In this document: in pieces, positions 48,857-57,160 of the stretch
Position numbering within the stretch: position 1 is the stretch's first letter
How the letters are laid out: each line of letters opens with the position of its first letter
NCBI RefSeq assembly: GCF_014333615.1
Contig: NZ_JACSCY010000003.1
Location: 430,037-494,036 of the forward strand
DNA length: 64,000 nt
Direction of reading: 5' to 3'
DNA from: Hymenobacter citatus
GTDB taxonomy: Bacteria > Bacteroidota > Bacteroidia > Cytophagales > Hymenobacteraceae
Translations under genes and position numbers: made by a program
The notes under the pieces: generated by a model
Databases searched by the model: none
What the model saw: only the letters and a program-made list of their open reading frames with translations
What the model was told of the DNA's origin: nothing

Positions 48857-49549
48857 ATGCCTCATACCGATCCTACCTACTCGCCGCCCGCTACGCCGGT
48901 CATAGACCCGGCCGCCCGGCGCCGTCGTTTGCGGCTCGCGCAGGGCGTGTTGCTGCTGTTTTATGTCACGGGCTTTCTGGGTCTGGCTTTCTCGCAGGAC
49001 CCCTCATTTTTTCTGCAATTTGTTCCGCTGAACCTGCTGCTGACGGCCGCACTTTTGTTTGCTTTTCAGCCTAATAAGAGTGGCGTGTTCATCGCCTTCA
49101 GCGTGACTACGGCCATTGTCGGCTTTTTGGTGGAGGTGCTGGGCGTACGTACCGGCCTATTATTTGGCGAGTATACCTACGGGGCTACCCTGGGCTGGAA
49201 AGTACTGGAAACGCCCCTCATGATTGGCGTGAACTGGTGGATGCTTACCTACATGGGTACGGTCCTGAGCCGTTATGTGCAGGCTCCTGAATTTGTGCGG
49301 GCCTTGCTAGCCACGCTACTCGTGGTAGGGCTGGATGTGTGCATCGAGCCGGTAGCCGTGCGTTTCGACTTTTGGGAATGGCGCTACCACATCATTCCCT
49401 TCCAAAACTTCAAGGGCTGGTTCGCCATTGCCCTCATCCTGCAAGTGTATGCCAACCGCACCAGCTTCACGAAGCGCAACGAGCTAGCGCCATTTGTGTA
49501 TTTGCTGATGCTGCTGTTCTTTTTTGGGCTGGGCTTCTTTTTGAAGTAG
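48857..49549 (+). CDS. cruF: Carotenoid 1',2'-hydratase CruF
   Basis: A 230-residue integral membrane protein with about seven hydrophobic helices, matching the CruF/DUF422 family. Typical marks are TAIVGFLVEVLGVRTGLLFGEYTYG, ETPLMIGVNWWMLTYMG, VVGLDVCIEPVAVRFDFWEW and an aromatic C-terminal helix. CruF adds water to the psi-end of carotenoids (1',2'-hydration). It is 146 bases downstream of crtD on the same strand, consistent with co-transcription. ATG 48857 is used. Confidence 0.9.
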   Translation: MPHTDPTYSPPATPVIDPAARRRRLRLAQGVLLLFYVTGFLGLAFSQDPSFFLQFVPLNLLLTAALLFAFQPNKSGVFIAFSVTTAIVGFLVEVLGVRTGLLFGEYTYGATLGWKVLETPLMIGVNWWMLTYMGTVLSRYVQAPEFVRALLATLLVVGLDVCIEPVAVRFDFWEWRYHIIPFQNFKGWFAIALILQVYANRTSFTKRNELAPFVYLLMLLFFFGLGFFLK

Positions 49550-49555
49550 CGAAAT

Positions 49556-49737
49556 AGTGAGGTGGTGAAATGGTGAGTTAAAAAGTACAGCTGTCATCCT
49601 GAGCTTGCGAAGGACCTTATGCCAGTTGAACGACCATCGTAACAACGACTCGTTCACATGTGATAAGGTCCTTCGCAAGCTCAGGATGACAGCCGTACTT
49701 TTTTACTTCGCAACTTCACAAACTCTCAACTTCACCA
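49556..49737. repeat. Inverted repeat, GTCATCCTGAGC family, copy 2
   Basis: Arms 49580-49620 and 49663-49703 (about 41 bp, one mismatch, core CTGTCATCCTGAGCTTGC) with a 42-base loop, flanked by GTGAAATGGTGA-type units on the left and CTTCACC units on the right. Between convergent cruF and the DUF6952-like gene. Confidence 0.85.
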
Positions 49738-49980
49738 CTAGTTAATCGACACGCGGACTTTCTTGGTGTACTCGCGCAGGGCGGTTTTGAAGTCGGCGCC
49801 GTGGTCGCGCATGTGGTTGAGAATGAAGATGGCGGCGAATACATGCGTAAGTTGCTCGCCTTCGTCCTCGCCGGGCACCTCAAAATCGGGCTGGCGCTCG
49901 TCTAGCAGCGCCTCTTCGGCTTCTACCAGGCTTTGCAGCGTCTGGGTTTCTACCAGCTGCTTGATAACGGGCATTTTCAT
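49738..49980 (-). CDS. DUF6952-like small protein
   Basis: An 80-residue protein starting KMPVIKQLVETQTLQSLVEAEEAL, with an acidic middle and VFAAIFILNHMRDHGADFKTAL near the C-terminus, the pattern of DUF6952-type proteins encoded beside thioredoxin in Bacteroidota. Function unknown. It lies 12 bases after the thioredoxin gene, so the two are co-transcribed. I recall the family by pattern only. Confidence 0.7.
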   Translation of the reverse strand: MKMPVIKQLVETQTLQSLVEAEEALLDERQPDFEVPGEDEGEQLTHVFAAIFILNHMRDHGADFKTALREYTKKVRVSIN

Positions 49981-49992
49981 GGCTACGGCAGG

Positions 49993-50310
49993 CTAGTTGA
50001 GGCGGCTGATGAGGCCGGCAACGGCCTCTTCTTTGCTGGCCGATACGGTTTCCAGTAGCTGGCCGTCCTCGAACACAGCGAAGAAAGGGAGTGTGGTTAC
50101 GTTGGCGCGCTTGCGGGCTTCGGGGCTGTGCTCGGCATTCACATCCAGAAACAGAATGTCCTGGTTTTGCTCGGCCTCCGAGAGGCGCTTGAACTTAGGT
50201 GTGAACAGGCGGCAATTGCCGCACCAGTCGGCATAGTACTTCACTACTACCTTTTTATTTTGCTCCAGCAACTGCTGGAAATCGGCGTCGGTTGCTTTCG
50301 TTACGGGCAT
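49993..50310 (-). CDS. Thioredoxin-family protein
   Basis: A 105-residue thioredoxin-like protein with active-site WCGNC (Cys30, Cys33; the central dipeptide is GN instead of GP), cis-Pro in TTLPFFAVF and a thioredoxin beta-alpha-beta pattern. It has no signal peptide, so it is probably cytoplasmic and reduces disulfides or peroxiredoxins. In Bacteroidota such genes often pair with a peroxiredoxin; none is seen here. Confidence 0.92.
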   Translation of the reverse strand: MPVTKATDADFQQLLEQNKKVVVKYYADWCGNCRLFTPKFKRLSEAEQNQDILFLDVNAEHSPEARKRANVTTLPFFAVFEDGQLLETVSASKEEAVAGLISRLN

Positions 50311-50332
50311 TGTCTGTATGGTTAAGGAACCA

Positions 50333-50340
50333 CAAAGGTA
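50333..50340 (-). promoter_or_regulatory. -7 element of thioredoxin operon (TACCTTTG)
   Basis: Perfect TAnnTTTG on the minus strand, 22 bases before the thioredoxin ATG. Confidence 0.5.
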
Positions 50341-50383
50341 GGCACGGATTCGCAGACGCGAATTCAGTGGAGTAGCTCCTTAA

Positions 50384-50418
50384 TAAAAAATGCCCCTGCT
50401 CCCGACGGGAACAAGGGC
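50384..50418 (-). terminator. Terminator of tatC
   Basis: GCCCCTGCTCCC (50392-50403) pairs with GGGAACAAGGGC (50407-50418) with one bulge and a G-U pair; on the minus strand it is followed by a T-run (TTTTTTATT, 50382-50390). Confidence 0.8.
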
Positions 50419-50437
50419 GTTCAAACAGAACTATTGC

Positions 50438-51259
50438 TTACTCGCTAACCCCTTGATTGGCAGCCAACTCAGCATTGAGCTTCTTGGTAGCATCGCGGCG
50501 CACGCGGCGGGCAATGTGGATGCTTAACTCGTAGAGCAGCACAATGGGAATCGTCACGATAATCTGGGACGTGATTTCGGGGGGCGTGATGATAGCCGCC
50601 ACAATCAGAATAATCACGATGGCGTGCTTGCGGTACACGGTCATGATTTCGGACGTAATCAGCCCGGCTTTAGCCAGGAAGAACACAATCATGGGCAGCT
50701 CGAATACTAGGGCACATGATAACGACATGGTCGTAAGCGTGCTCAAATAGCTTTGCAGGTCAATCTGGTTTTCAATGGTCGGATCGACATTATACGCTGC
50801 CAAGAAGTTGATACTCAGTGGTGCGGCGATATAATAGCCAAATAGCAACCCCGTCAGAAACAGCGCCGAAACGAAGAATACCGCCCCCCGCGAATTCTCC
50901 TGTTCCTGCGGGTAGAGGCCGGGCTTCACGAAGCGCCACAGCTCCCAAAACAGGTAGGGAAAACCCAATACCAACCCCACAATAAAGGAGGTGCTGATGT
51001 GCATGGTCAACTGCCCGCTCATCTCGCGGTTCTGAATCACGAACCCAATCTTATCAATGCACAGATCGGGCGCACCAATGGACTGGCCTAGCCGGCAAAA
51101 CATGCGGTAGGTCCAGAAATCGGGCCGCGACGGCCCCAGAATCAAATCGTGAAACAGGAATTCTTTGGAAAAGAAAGCGCCTGTAGAGAAAACTACCACT
51201 GCAATGGCTGCCCGGATAATATGCCAGCGCAGCGCCTCTAGGTGGTCGATGAAGGACAT
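50438..51259 (-). CDS. tatC: Sec-independent protein translocase TatC
   Basis: A 273-residue inner-membrane protein with six transmembrane helices. Family motifs: MSFIDHLEALRWHIIRA at the N-terminus (conserved HLExLR), FPYLFWELWRFVKPGLYPQE after helix 2, FELPMIVFFLAKAGLI, and a C-terminal KHAIVIILIVAAIITPPEITSQIIV. It receives twin-arginine signals such as that of the molybdoenzyme at 15.7 kb. A typical Bacteroidota insert of ~30 residues around Cys/Asp (GAPDLCIDK) lies in the first periplasmic loop. ATG 51259 is chosen; an upstream in-frame extension runs into GAATGAGT tandem repeats. TatA is not in the window. Confidence 0.93.
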   Translation of the reverse strand: MSFIDHLEALRWHIIRAAIAVVVFSTGAFFSKEFLFHDLILGPSRPDFWTYRMFCRLGQSIGAPDLCIDKIGFVIQNREMSGQLTMHISTSFIVGLVLGFPYLFWELWRFVKPGLYPQEQENSRGAVFFVSALFLTGLLFGYYIAAPLSINFLAAYNVDPTIENQIDLQSYLSTLTTMSLSCALVFELPMIVFFLAKAGLITSEIMTVYRKHAIVIILIVAAIITPPEITSQIIVTIPIVLLYELSIHIARRVRRDATKKLNAELAANQGVSE

Positions 51260-51297
51260 TTCCTGCTCGGCCTGTCCTGATTGAATATATTGTTGAT

Positions 51298-51333
51298 CCA
51301 CGAACGAGTGAATGAGTGAATGAGTGGGTGATA
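51298..51333. repeat. GAATGAGT tandem repeat
   Basis: Three to four copies of GAATGAGT/GAGTGAAT (about 51303-51330), just upstream of tatC. Confidence 0.6.
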
Positions 51334-51368
51334 GCGTGTGCCGGGGAAGCAGCAACGGAAGACAAACG

Positions 51369-51404
51369 AAAACGGCCGTCGTTAGGATGTTGACGGCCGG
51401 TTTT
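51369..51404 (-). terminator. Terminator of glyA
   Basis: CGGCCGTC (51373-51380) pairs with GACGGCCG (51392-51399), extended by AAAA/TTTT with one bulge; on the minus strand it ends in TTTTCGTTTG. Confidence 0.75.
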
Positions 51405-51445
51405 CTCTACTGATTCGTCTTTCGACCCGCACGCATCCCCTAAAA

Positions 51446-52738
51446 TTAGGCAAACAGCGGGAACTGTTGCATCCACTCGTTTATCTCGCCGCGCACCCGC
51501 GCCAGGTAGGCATCGTCGGCGTTGTGCATCAGCACGTCGTCGATAAAGGCCACGATGCGGGCCATGTCGGGCTCACGCAGGCCGCGGGTCGTCACAGCAG
51601 CCGAGCCAATGCGCATGCCGCTGGTCACGAAGGGCGACTTATCATCGAAGGGCACCATATTTTTGTTGATGGTGATATCGGCCTTGATGAGGGTGTTTTC
51701 GGCCAGCTTGCCGGTCAGGCCCTTTGAGCGCAGGTCGATGAGCATCAAGTGGTTGTCGGTGCCGCCGGAAATAATCTGGTAGCCATGCTCCAGGAAGCCG
51801 TTGGCCAGCGCCTGGGCGTTGCGCACCACTTGTTGGGTGTAGTCAGTATAAGCGTCGGAAAGGGCTTCGCCGAAGGCCACAGCCTTGGCGCCAATCACGT
51901 GCTCGAGCGGGCCACCCTGGGTGCCGGGGAATACGGCCGAGTCGAGCAGGGCCGACATCATCCGGATTTCGCCCTTGGGCGTTTTCAGGCCGAAGGGGTT
52001 TTCGAAATCTTTCCCCAGCATAATCAACCCGCCACGGGGGCCGCGCAGGGTTTTGTGGGTGGTGGTGGTTACGATGTGGCAGTGGTCGAAGGGATTATTC
52101 AGTAAGCCCTTGGCAATGAGGCCCGAGGGGTGCGAAATATCAGCCAGCAGCAGAGCCCCTACCTCGTCGGCAGCTTCACGCAGAGTCTGGTAGTCCCAGT
52201 CGCGGGAGTAGGCCGAGGCCCCGCAGATAATGAGCTTGGGCTGCTCGCGGCGGGCGGTTTCCTTTACCTTCTGCCAGTCGATGAGGCCGGTTTCGGGCTC
52301 TACGCCGTAGAACGATGGCTGGTAGAGCTTGCCCGAAAAGTTGACCGGCGAACCGTGCGTGAGGTGGCCGCCGTGCGAGAGGTCGAAGCCAAGGATTTTG
52401 TCGCCGGGTTGCAGCACGGCCAACATCACGGCGGCGTTGGCCTGGGCCCCGGAGTGCGGCTGCACGTTCACCCATTCTACCCCAAACAATTGCTTGGCTC
52501 GGTCGATGGCCAGTTGCTCGATCTGGTCTACCACTTCGCAGCCACCGTAGTAGCGCTTGCCGGGTAGGCCCTCGGCGTATTTGTTGGTGAGGATAGAGCC
52601 CTGCGCCCGCATCACCTGCTCCGAAACATAGTTTTCAGAAGCAATGAGCTCGATGCCATGGGTCTGGCGCTCTTTCTCTTGTTGAATCAGGTTGAACACT
52701 ACCGTGTCCTGGGCAATGGCAGAGGCTTTCGTTTCCAT
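51446..52738 (-). CDS. glyA: Serine hydroxymethyltransferase
   Basis: A 430-residue PLP enzyme converting serine and tetrahydrofolate to glycine and methylene-THF, a main one-carbon source. Typical marks are [52 protein letters not shown], the PLP-Lys motif [15 protein letters not shown] and a C-terminal [12 protein letters not shown] region. Length matches the family. It has a -7 element just 4 bases before the ATG and its own terminator, so it is probably monocistronic and nearly leaderless. Confidence 0.97.
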   Translation of the reverse strand: METKASAIAQDTVVFNLIQQEKERQTHGIELIASENYVSEQVMRAQGSILTNKYAEGLPGKRYYGGCEVVDQIEQLAIDRAKQLFGVEWVNVQPHSGAQANAAVMLAVLQPGDKILGFDLSHGGHLTHGSPVNFSGKLYQPSFYGVEPETGLIDWQKVKETARREQPKLIICGASAYSRDWDYQTLREAADEVGALLLADISHPSGLIAKGLLNNPFDHCHIVTTTTHKTLRGPRGGLIMLGKDFENPFGLKTPKGEIRMMSALLDSAVFPGTQGGPLEHVIGAKAVAFGEALSDAYTDYTQQVVRNAQALANGFLEHGYQIISGGTDNHLMLIDLRSKGLTGKLAENTLIKADITINKNMVPFDDKSPFVTSGMRIGSAAVTTRGLREPDMARIVAFIDDVLMHNADDAYLARVRGEINEWMQQFPLFA

Positions 52739-52742
52739 ACCT

Positions 52743-52750
52743 CAAAGGTA
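52743..52750 (-). promoter_or_regulatory. -7 element 4 bases before glyA ATG (TACCTTTG)
   Basis: Minus strand reads TACCTTTG-AGGT-ATG. The -7 element lies so close to the start that transcription should begin at or next to the A of the ATG. Confidence 0.65.
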
Positions 52751-52905
52751 GGACGAAGCCGGGGAACTAGCAGCACGTAGTCGGCAGCAATCGAGGTCGT
52801 GCTTTATCAATGGCAAAAAGCTATTTTTGAACACGCACAGTTTTTGCCTAGTGCCGTTTACCCCTGGTGCACATTGCGCTCCTACCCCGCCTTTCCTTCG
52901 TTTTT

Positions 52906-53421
52906 ATGGCTCAACCACTGGCCGACATCCTGCCCCAGCTGCGCACTGGCAACCAAGCCGCGTTGGTTGATTTTTACCGGCACCACCGCGCCCATTTTGC
53001 CCGGTGGGCGCACCAGCAACAGGCACTAACGGCCGTGCAGGCACACCAACGCCTGCGCAACGCCCTGCTGCTGTTCTACGATCAGGTGGCCGATGGCCGC
53101 CTAACTAAAGCTCCGGACGATTTGCGTACCTATCTCTACGCGCTGGCCCTGCAAGAATCGGTGAAGGAAATTGAAATGCCCCCCGAGTTGCTACCCGCCG
53201 CCGAGGCCGGGCGCCGCCGCCGGCTGATTCTTTTTTTCCGCCAGCTCAGCGACGACAGCCAGAAGGTCTTGATGTACTTTTATTTTCGAGGCTACAACTT
53301 CACGAAGGTAGCCGGCAAAATGGGCTACCCCAATGCCGCTGTGGCCCGCCAGCAAAAACTCAGCAGCCTGCGCACCCTCGCCGATTTGCATCTGCGCAGC
53401 CGTGGAGCTACCCCAACGTAG
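52906..53421 (+). CDS. ECF-like sigma factor
   Basis: A 171-residue protein with sigma-like features: LADILPQLRTGNQAALVDFYRHH at the start (region 2-like) and a C-terminal region 4-like helix-turn-helix (LSDDSQKVLMYFYFRGYNF, then KVAGKMGYPNAAVARQQK). This is a Bacteroidota ECF subgroup. It is followed by a gene for a membrane protein with an anti-sigma-type N-terminus, so the two probably form a sigma/anti-sigma pair. ATG 52906 is used. Confidence 0.82.
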   Translation: MAQPLADILPQLRTGNQAALVDFYRHHRAHFARWAHQQQALTAVQAHQRLRNALLLFYDQVADGRLTKAPDDLRTYLYALALQESVKEIEMPPELLPAAEAGRRRRLILFFRQLSDDSQKVLMYFYFRGYNFTKVAGKMGYPNAAVARQQKLSSLRTLADLHLRSRGATPT

Positions 53422-53486
53422 CCGCCTCGCCCGCCCGGATTCTGCGTACTTTTATTTCTTCACCCGCTCCGCCTCCCTCATCTGCC

Positions 53487-54278
53487 ATGCCTTCTTCTAT
53501 CGACCTGCGCCCGTACCTGGACGATCTGGAACGCTTTTCTGATGGGCAAATGACTGTGGCCGAGCAGGATGCCTTTGAGGAACGCCTGGTGCATGACCCT
53601 GACCTGCAACACGCCTACCAAGCCTATCAGCAGCTCACGGCCGACCTACGCTGGGTGGCGGGCCATGAAACGCTGCGCCTGCGCCTCCTCAATCTCGACA
53701 AAACCCTGGATGAGCGGGAAGCCGCGCTGATTCGCATCAAGCAAGATACCCGGCGGCGTCAGAAGCGCTGGGGTGGCGGTATTGCCGTGGCGGCGCTGGT
53801 AGCGCTGGCTGCGGCGCTGGCCTATCTGCTGCTGCGCCCGGCCCCTACCACCACCTGGGCGCGCTACTACGTGCCCGACCCCGGCCTCACGGACTCGGCC
53901 CGCCTGTTTGTGCGCCGGCCGCTGTTGGCCGAAGCCATGCACCAGTACCGCCACCAGCAATACCCGGCAGCACTACGGGTATTGCGTCGCATCTCCACCG
54001 AGCGCTTGGGACAGGATACCTTGTTGTATTTCAACGGAATTTTCTTGCTGCGCCAGGGGCAGGCCGCACAGGCCCGGCTCTACCTACAGCGCGTAAGCGA
54101 ACAGGCAGATTCTGACTTGGCCGGCAAAGCTCTCTACCACTTAGGTATGGCTACCTGGCAAGCCGGCCAACCTGCCGAAGCCCGCAAACTACTCGCGCAA
54201 GTAGCCGCAGATCCACTTAATCCCTACCAAGAAGCAGCCCAAAAAACGCTTCACGCCAAGGTGATAGGGAAAGAGTAA
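53487..54278 (+). CDS. Membrane TPR protein, putative anti-sigma partner
   Basis: A 263-residue protein. Residues 1-95 are cytoplasmic and acidic (LERFSDGQMTVAEQDAFEERLVHD, similar to anti-sigma N-termini). A single transmembrane helix follows (IAVAALVALAAALAYLLL, about 99-116). Residues 145-258 hold TPR-like repeats (YPAALRVLRRIS, GQAAQARLYLQRV, GQPAEARKLLAQV). It lies 65 bases after the sigma gene. The topology fits a membrane anti-sigma factor with a periplasmic TPR sensor, as is frequent in this phylum. Cognate pairing is inference. Confidence 0.78.
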   Translation: MPSSIDLRPYLDDLERFSDGQMTVAEQDAFEERLVHDPDLQHAYQAYQQLTADLRWVAGHETLRLRLLNLDKTLDEREAALIRIKQDTRRRQKRWGGGIAVAALVALAAALAYLLLRPAPTTTWARYYVPDPGLTDSARLFVRRPLLAEAMHQYRHQQYPAALRVLRRISTERLGQDTLLYFNGIFLLRQGQAAQARLYLQRVSEQADSDLAGKALYHLGMATWQAGQPAEARKLLAQVAADPLNPYQEAAQKTLHAKVIGKE

Positions 54279-54284
54279 GTGGTG

Positions 54285-54440
54285 AAGTTGTGAATGCAAA
54301 ATCGTCTGTCATCCTGAACGCAGTGAAGGACCTTATCACGTGGAAACGAGTCGTTGTAACGAGTATCGTTCTCACGTGATAAGGTCCTTCACTGCGTTCA
54401 GGATGACACGCAGTTTTTTATTCACCATTTCGTAAACTCA
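54285..54440. repeat. Inverted repeat, GTCATCCTGAAC variant, copy 3
   Basis: A perfect 36-bp inverted repeat (54307-54342 and 54373-54408) with a 30-base loop. The arm carries TGTCATCCTGAACGCAGTG instead of GAGCTTGCG, so the middle differs while the ends match the family. It ends in CTCACCATTTCAC units near 54434. Confidence 0.85.
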
Positions 54441-54448
54441 CCATTTCA

Positions 54449-55147
54449 CTATTTCACCGCAATGGGGTAGGGCTCTTCCAGATTTGGTTGTAGCGTTAGC
54501 TGAAACGAATCCAACTCCAATACAGCCAAATGCGCCAACTCTGGGTTGTGGCGATATACGCAGCCGGTATCCAGTCCTATGCTTTCCTTACGGTCGTGTA
54601 CGTGGCGCTCTACCTCGGTGGTGGGGGTAGGCACGTGGCCGTGCAGCAAGCGGCGCCCCTGCATCCGCGATGCATCGAAGGTGAACTGCTTGATGGTCAT
54701 CATAGTATGATAGTCGGTCCACATTTTTTCTGGGGGCTGGCGAAAATCGAAGCCGGCATGCACCAGGGTGAAGTCGGGGAGATTGTGGTGGTAGGGTAGG
54801 GCTGCCAACCAGCTTAGGTATTTAGGCGGTATATCCCTGGGTTGTGTAACGCCGAAACTTTGAAGCGTAAGATTGTAATCGGGGTCATTTGCCCACGCTA
54901 TCGAACCTTGGCCCGCAGCGGCGTCCAACAAGTTCTGGTCGTGGTTGCCGCGTAGGCACAGCACCTGGTAGCCGCGTTGGGGTAACTGCATCAGGTAGTC
55001 GAGTACGCCGCGGCTGTCGGGGCCTTTGTTCACGTAATCGCCCAACAGATATAGCTCGTCGGTAGGGCGCAGGCGCAGGGTGTCTTCTATCAGGTGGCGT
55101 AGGGTAACGGCGCAGCCATGGATATCGGTGGTGACAAAGCGAGCCAT
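54449..55147 (-). CDS. Metallophosphoesterase (PPP-like/ApaH-like)
   Basis: A 232-residue calcineurin-like phosphoesterase. Metal-ligand motifs: DIHG (near residue 8), GDYVNKGPDS (variant GDxxDRG), GNHD, LVHAGFDF and HGHVP, in the standard order of serine/threonine phosphatases and bis(5'-nucleosyl)-tetraphosphatases. Substrate unknown; it may dephosphorylate proteins or dinucleotides. ATG 55147 is used; a TTG two codons upstream is possible. No neighbour gives a clue to its substrate. Confidence 0.87.
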   Translation of the reverse strand: MARFVTTDIHGCAVTLRHLIEDTLRLRPTDELYLLGDYVNKGPDSRGVLDYLMQLPQRGYQVLCLRGNHDQNLLDAAAGQGSIAWANDPDYNLTLQSFGVTQPRDIPPKYLSWLAALPYHHNLPDFTLVHAGFDFRQPPEKMWTDYHTMMTIKQFTFDASRMQGRRLLHGHVPTPTTEVERHVHDRKESIGLDTGCVYRHNPELAHLAVLELDSFQLTLQPNLEEPYPIAVK

Positions 55148-55200
55148 ACTCAAGCTTTATATATAACAGCAAAGCGTTTATAAATCAATCGATTATCAAA

Positions 55201-55240
55201 CACAGAAGCACCCGCGGCAACTGCTACGGGTGCTTCTGTG
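55201..55240 (-). terminator. Hairpin terminator
   Basis: CACAGAAGCACCCG (55201-55214) pairs perfectly with 55227-55240 across 12 bases, between the phosphoesterase gene and the upstream small gene on the minus strand. It ends the short genes at 55.3 kb; the T-run is weak. Confidence 0.7.
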
Positions 55241-55262
55241 CGTCATAAAAAACGACGGTAAT

Positions 55263-55496
55263 TTAGCTGTACGCTGGTTTGTCCAGATCGGGCTTATCGT
55301 AGTTACGATTGGGATTATTGACCAAGTGCGCAGGCACTTCATCCAAGCCATCGTTGGTGTACTCTTCAGAAAGGCGCTGCTCTTCGTCCTGATTTTCTAC
55401 GGGCAGGTTGCCGGCGCCTTTTGGCTGCTCCGACTGCGAAGGGCTGCCGTGATTTTCTTTGGAAGGCTGGTTATGGTCATTACCTTGATTTGCCAT
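55263..55496 (-). CDS. Short disordered hydrophilic protein
   Basis: Encodes 77 residues, rich in Asn, Gln, Glu and Pro, without hydrophobic core, signal or domain; ends LDKPAYS. It is followed by a terminator and preceded by a similar disordered protein gene. Such proteins are often stress-associated in Bacteroidota, but no function can be given. ATG 55496 is preferred over TTG upstream. Confidence 0.6.
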   Translation of the reverse strand: MANQGNDHNQPSKENHGSPSQSEQPKGAGNLPVENQDEEQRLSEEYTNDGLDEVPAHLVNNPNRNYDKPDLDKPAYS

Positions 55497-55550
55497 GATG
55501 TTCAACTATTTAGGTTACACATATAACACAAACTGACAAACAGTCTGCGC

Positions 55551-56078
55551 CTACACTTCCAAGCCGGAATCCTGGGCGTTGCGGTCCAGCAGGTCGGCGT
55601 TGGTTTGGGGAGTAGCTTCCGCCGGAAAGTCGCCGCCGCTGCTGTGGCCGGGCACTTTGGGCTCCATCTGGCCCAAGCCCACTCGCGAGTCGGGGTCTTC
55701 CATTTCGTCGGGGCCCTTGCGCATGTCGTCGGCCTCCAGTTCATCGGCGGGGCCATTGTTCACGCGGCGGTGGTCGGTGTCTTGGGGAGCGGGCAGGTCT
55801 TGGTCGGCGCGGTCCGAGCGCCGCTCATCTTCCGTGAGCATATTGTCGCCGGTGGTGCGCAGCTGGTCTTCGTCCTCGTTCATCGAGGTGGCCGTAATGC
55901 CGTTCGAGCTGTCTGTGCCGTAGCCTTCCTTGCCGTCGCGGTTACCAAAACCACCGCGGGCAGCGGCGTTTTTGGGTGGATCGGCGCCGGGCGTGATGTT
56001 GCTGGCGCGTAGCTCCTGCTCGTCAATCTGGTCGTTGGGTTCCTGCCGTACGGGGCGGTCTTTAGGGTCGATAGCCAT
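55551..56078 (-). CDS. Acidic disordered protein
   Basis: Encodes 175 highly acidic, polar residues (rich in Asp, Glu, Gly and Asn) with no signal peptide or membrane segment. Repeating features are Asp/Glu clusters (NEDEDQLRTTGDN, DDMRKGPDEMEDPD). It looks intrinsically disordered. It lies 54 bases upstream of the other short disordered gene on the same strand, probably an operon. Function unknown; desiccation or osmotic roles are possible but unsupported. ATG 56078 is used. Confidence 0.65.
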   Translation of the reverse strand: MAIDPKDRPVRQEPNDQIDEQELRASNITPGADPPKNAAARGGFGNRDGKEGYGTDSSNGITATSMNEDEDQLRTTGDNMLTEDERRSDRADQDLPAPQDTDHRRVNNGPADELEADDMRKGPDEMEDPDSRVGLGQMEPKVPGHSSGGDFPAEATPQTNADLLDRNAQDSGLEV

Positions 56079-56200
56079 GGGATGGTTGGTTGCAGTTGCT
56101 AGGGTGGGTGAACTTCTCCTAATGTGTACTTGCTTTCTGAAAACAGGGTTGTGTTCTGTCAACTGCCACATCATTTCCACAGCCTGACGCCCACGCTCCG

Positions 56201-56208
56201 TACCTTTG
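56201..56208 (+). promoter_or_regulatory. -7 element 4 bases before rsmI ATG (TACCTTTG)
   Basis: TACCTTTG-CTAT-ATG. Same spacing as at glyA; predicts a leaderless rsmI mRNA. Confidence 0.65.
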
Positions 56209-56212
56209 CTAT

Positions 56213-56947
56213 ATGTCTGACGCCGTTGCTACCCCTACCCTGCTCTACCTTGTGCCCACGCCCATCGGCAACCTGGAGGATATCACGCTGCGCGCCATTC
56301 GGGTGCTAGGCGAGGTAGATACCGTACTGGCCGAAGACACCCGCACCAGCGGCCGCCTGCTCCAGCACCTGGATATCAAAAAGCCTATGCTCAGCTACCA
56401 CTTGCACAATGAGCACCAACAAGTGCAGCGCCTCCTCGACCGTCTGGAGCGGGGCGAGCGAATGGCCCTGGTATCGGATGCTGGTACGCCCGGCATCTCC
56501 GACCCTGGCTTTTTGCTGGTGCGCGAGTGCCTGGCGCGGGGCCTGAAGGTGGAGTGCCTACCTGGCGCCACGGCTTTTGTGCCCGCCCTGCTTAAATCAG
56601 GCTTCGGAGCCGAGCGGTTCACCTTCGAGGGTTTTCTGCCGGTGAAGAAGGGTAGGCAAACGCGCTTGCAAGAGCTGGCCCAGGAAACCCGCACTATGAT
56701 TTTCTACGAGTCGCCGCACCGCATTGTGAAGACACTGGGGCAGCTAGCCGAGACGTTCGGCCCGGAGCGCCCGGCCTCCGTGAGTCGGGAGCTAACCAAG
56801 TTATTTGAGGAAACCGTGACCAGTACCCTAGCTGAGTTACACGCCGATTTCGACAGCCGCACGGCCATCAAAGGCGAAATTGTGTTGGTAGTACAAGGCG
56901 CTAAAATCGAAAAGCCCAGTAAGGCAGATAAATATGATGAAGCGTGA
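56213..56947 (+). CDS. rsmI: 16S rRNA 2'-O-methyltransferase RsmI
   Basis: A 244-residue tetrapyrrole-methylase-fold enzyme that methylates the 2'-O of C1402 in 16S rRNA using AdoMet. Signature segments: LYLVPTPIGNLEDITLRAIRVL at the start, EDTRTSGRLLQHL, LVSDAGTPGISDPGFLLVREC, VECLPGATAFVPALLKSGF, FEGFLPVKKGRQ and FYESPHRIVKTL. Length and N-terminus match the family. It starts four bases after a -7 element, and the following gap contains a repeat of the GTCATCCTGAGC family. Confidence 0.96.
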   Translation: MSDAVATPTLLYLVPTPIGNLEDITLRAIRVLGEVDTVLAEDTRTSGRLLQHLDIKKPMLSYHLHNEHQQVQRLLDRLERGERMALVSDAGTPGISDPGFLLVRECLARGLKVECLPGATAFVPALLKSGFGAERFTFEGFLPVKKGRQTRLQELAQETRTMIFYESPHRIVKTLGQLAETFGPERPASVSRELTKLFEETVTSTLAELHADFDSRTAIKGEIVLVVQGAKIEKPSKADKYDEA

Positions 56948-56964
56948 GGTATGAGTTGCGAATA

Positions 56965-57125
56965 GAAAACGCGTGTCAGCCTGAGCAAAGCGAAGGACCT
57001 TTTCACGTTTGCACGACAGGCGTCCCAACGATTCGTTTTCACATCCATCGTTCTAGTTTGAGAAGGTCCTTCGCGCTGCTCAGGATGACACGTGTTTTTC
57101 ACTCACCACTTCGCAACTTCACAAC
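56965..57125. repeat. Inverted repeat, degenerate GTCATCCTGAGC family, copy 4
   Basis: Arms 56972-57001 and 57063-57092 pair with three mismatches (the left arm has CAGCCTGAGCAAAGCGAAGG), with a ~61-base loop. The right flank has CACTTCGCAACTTCAC. More diverged than copies 1-3. Confidence 0.75.
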
Positions 57126-57160
57126 CCCACAATTACTCATTAACAACTGATACGTAAGCT

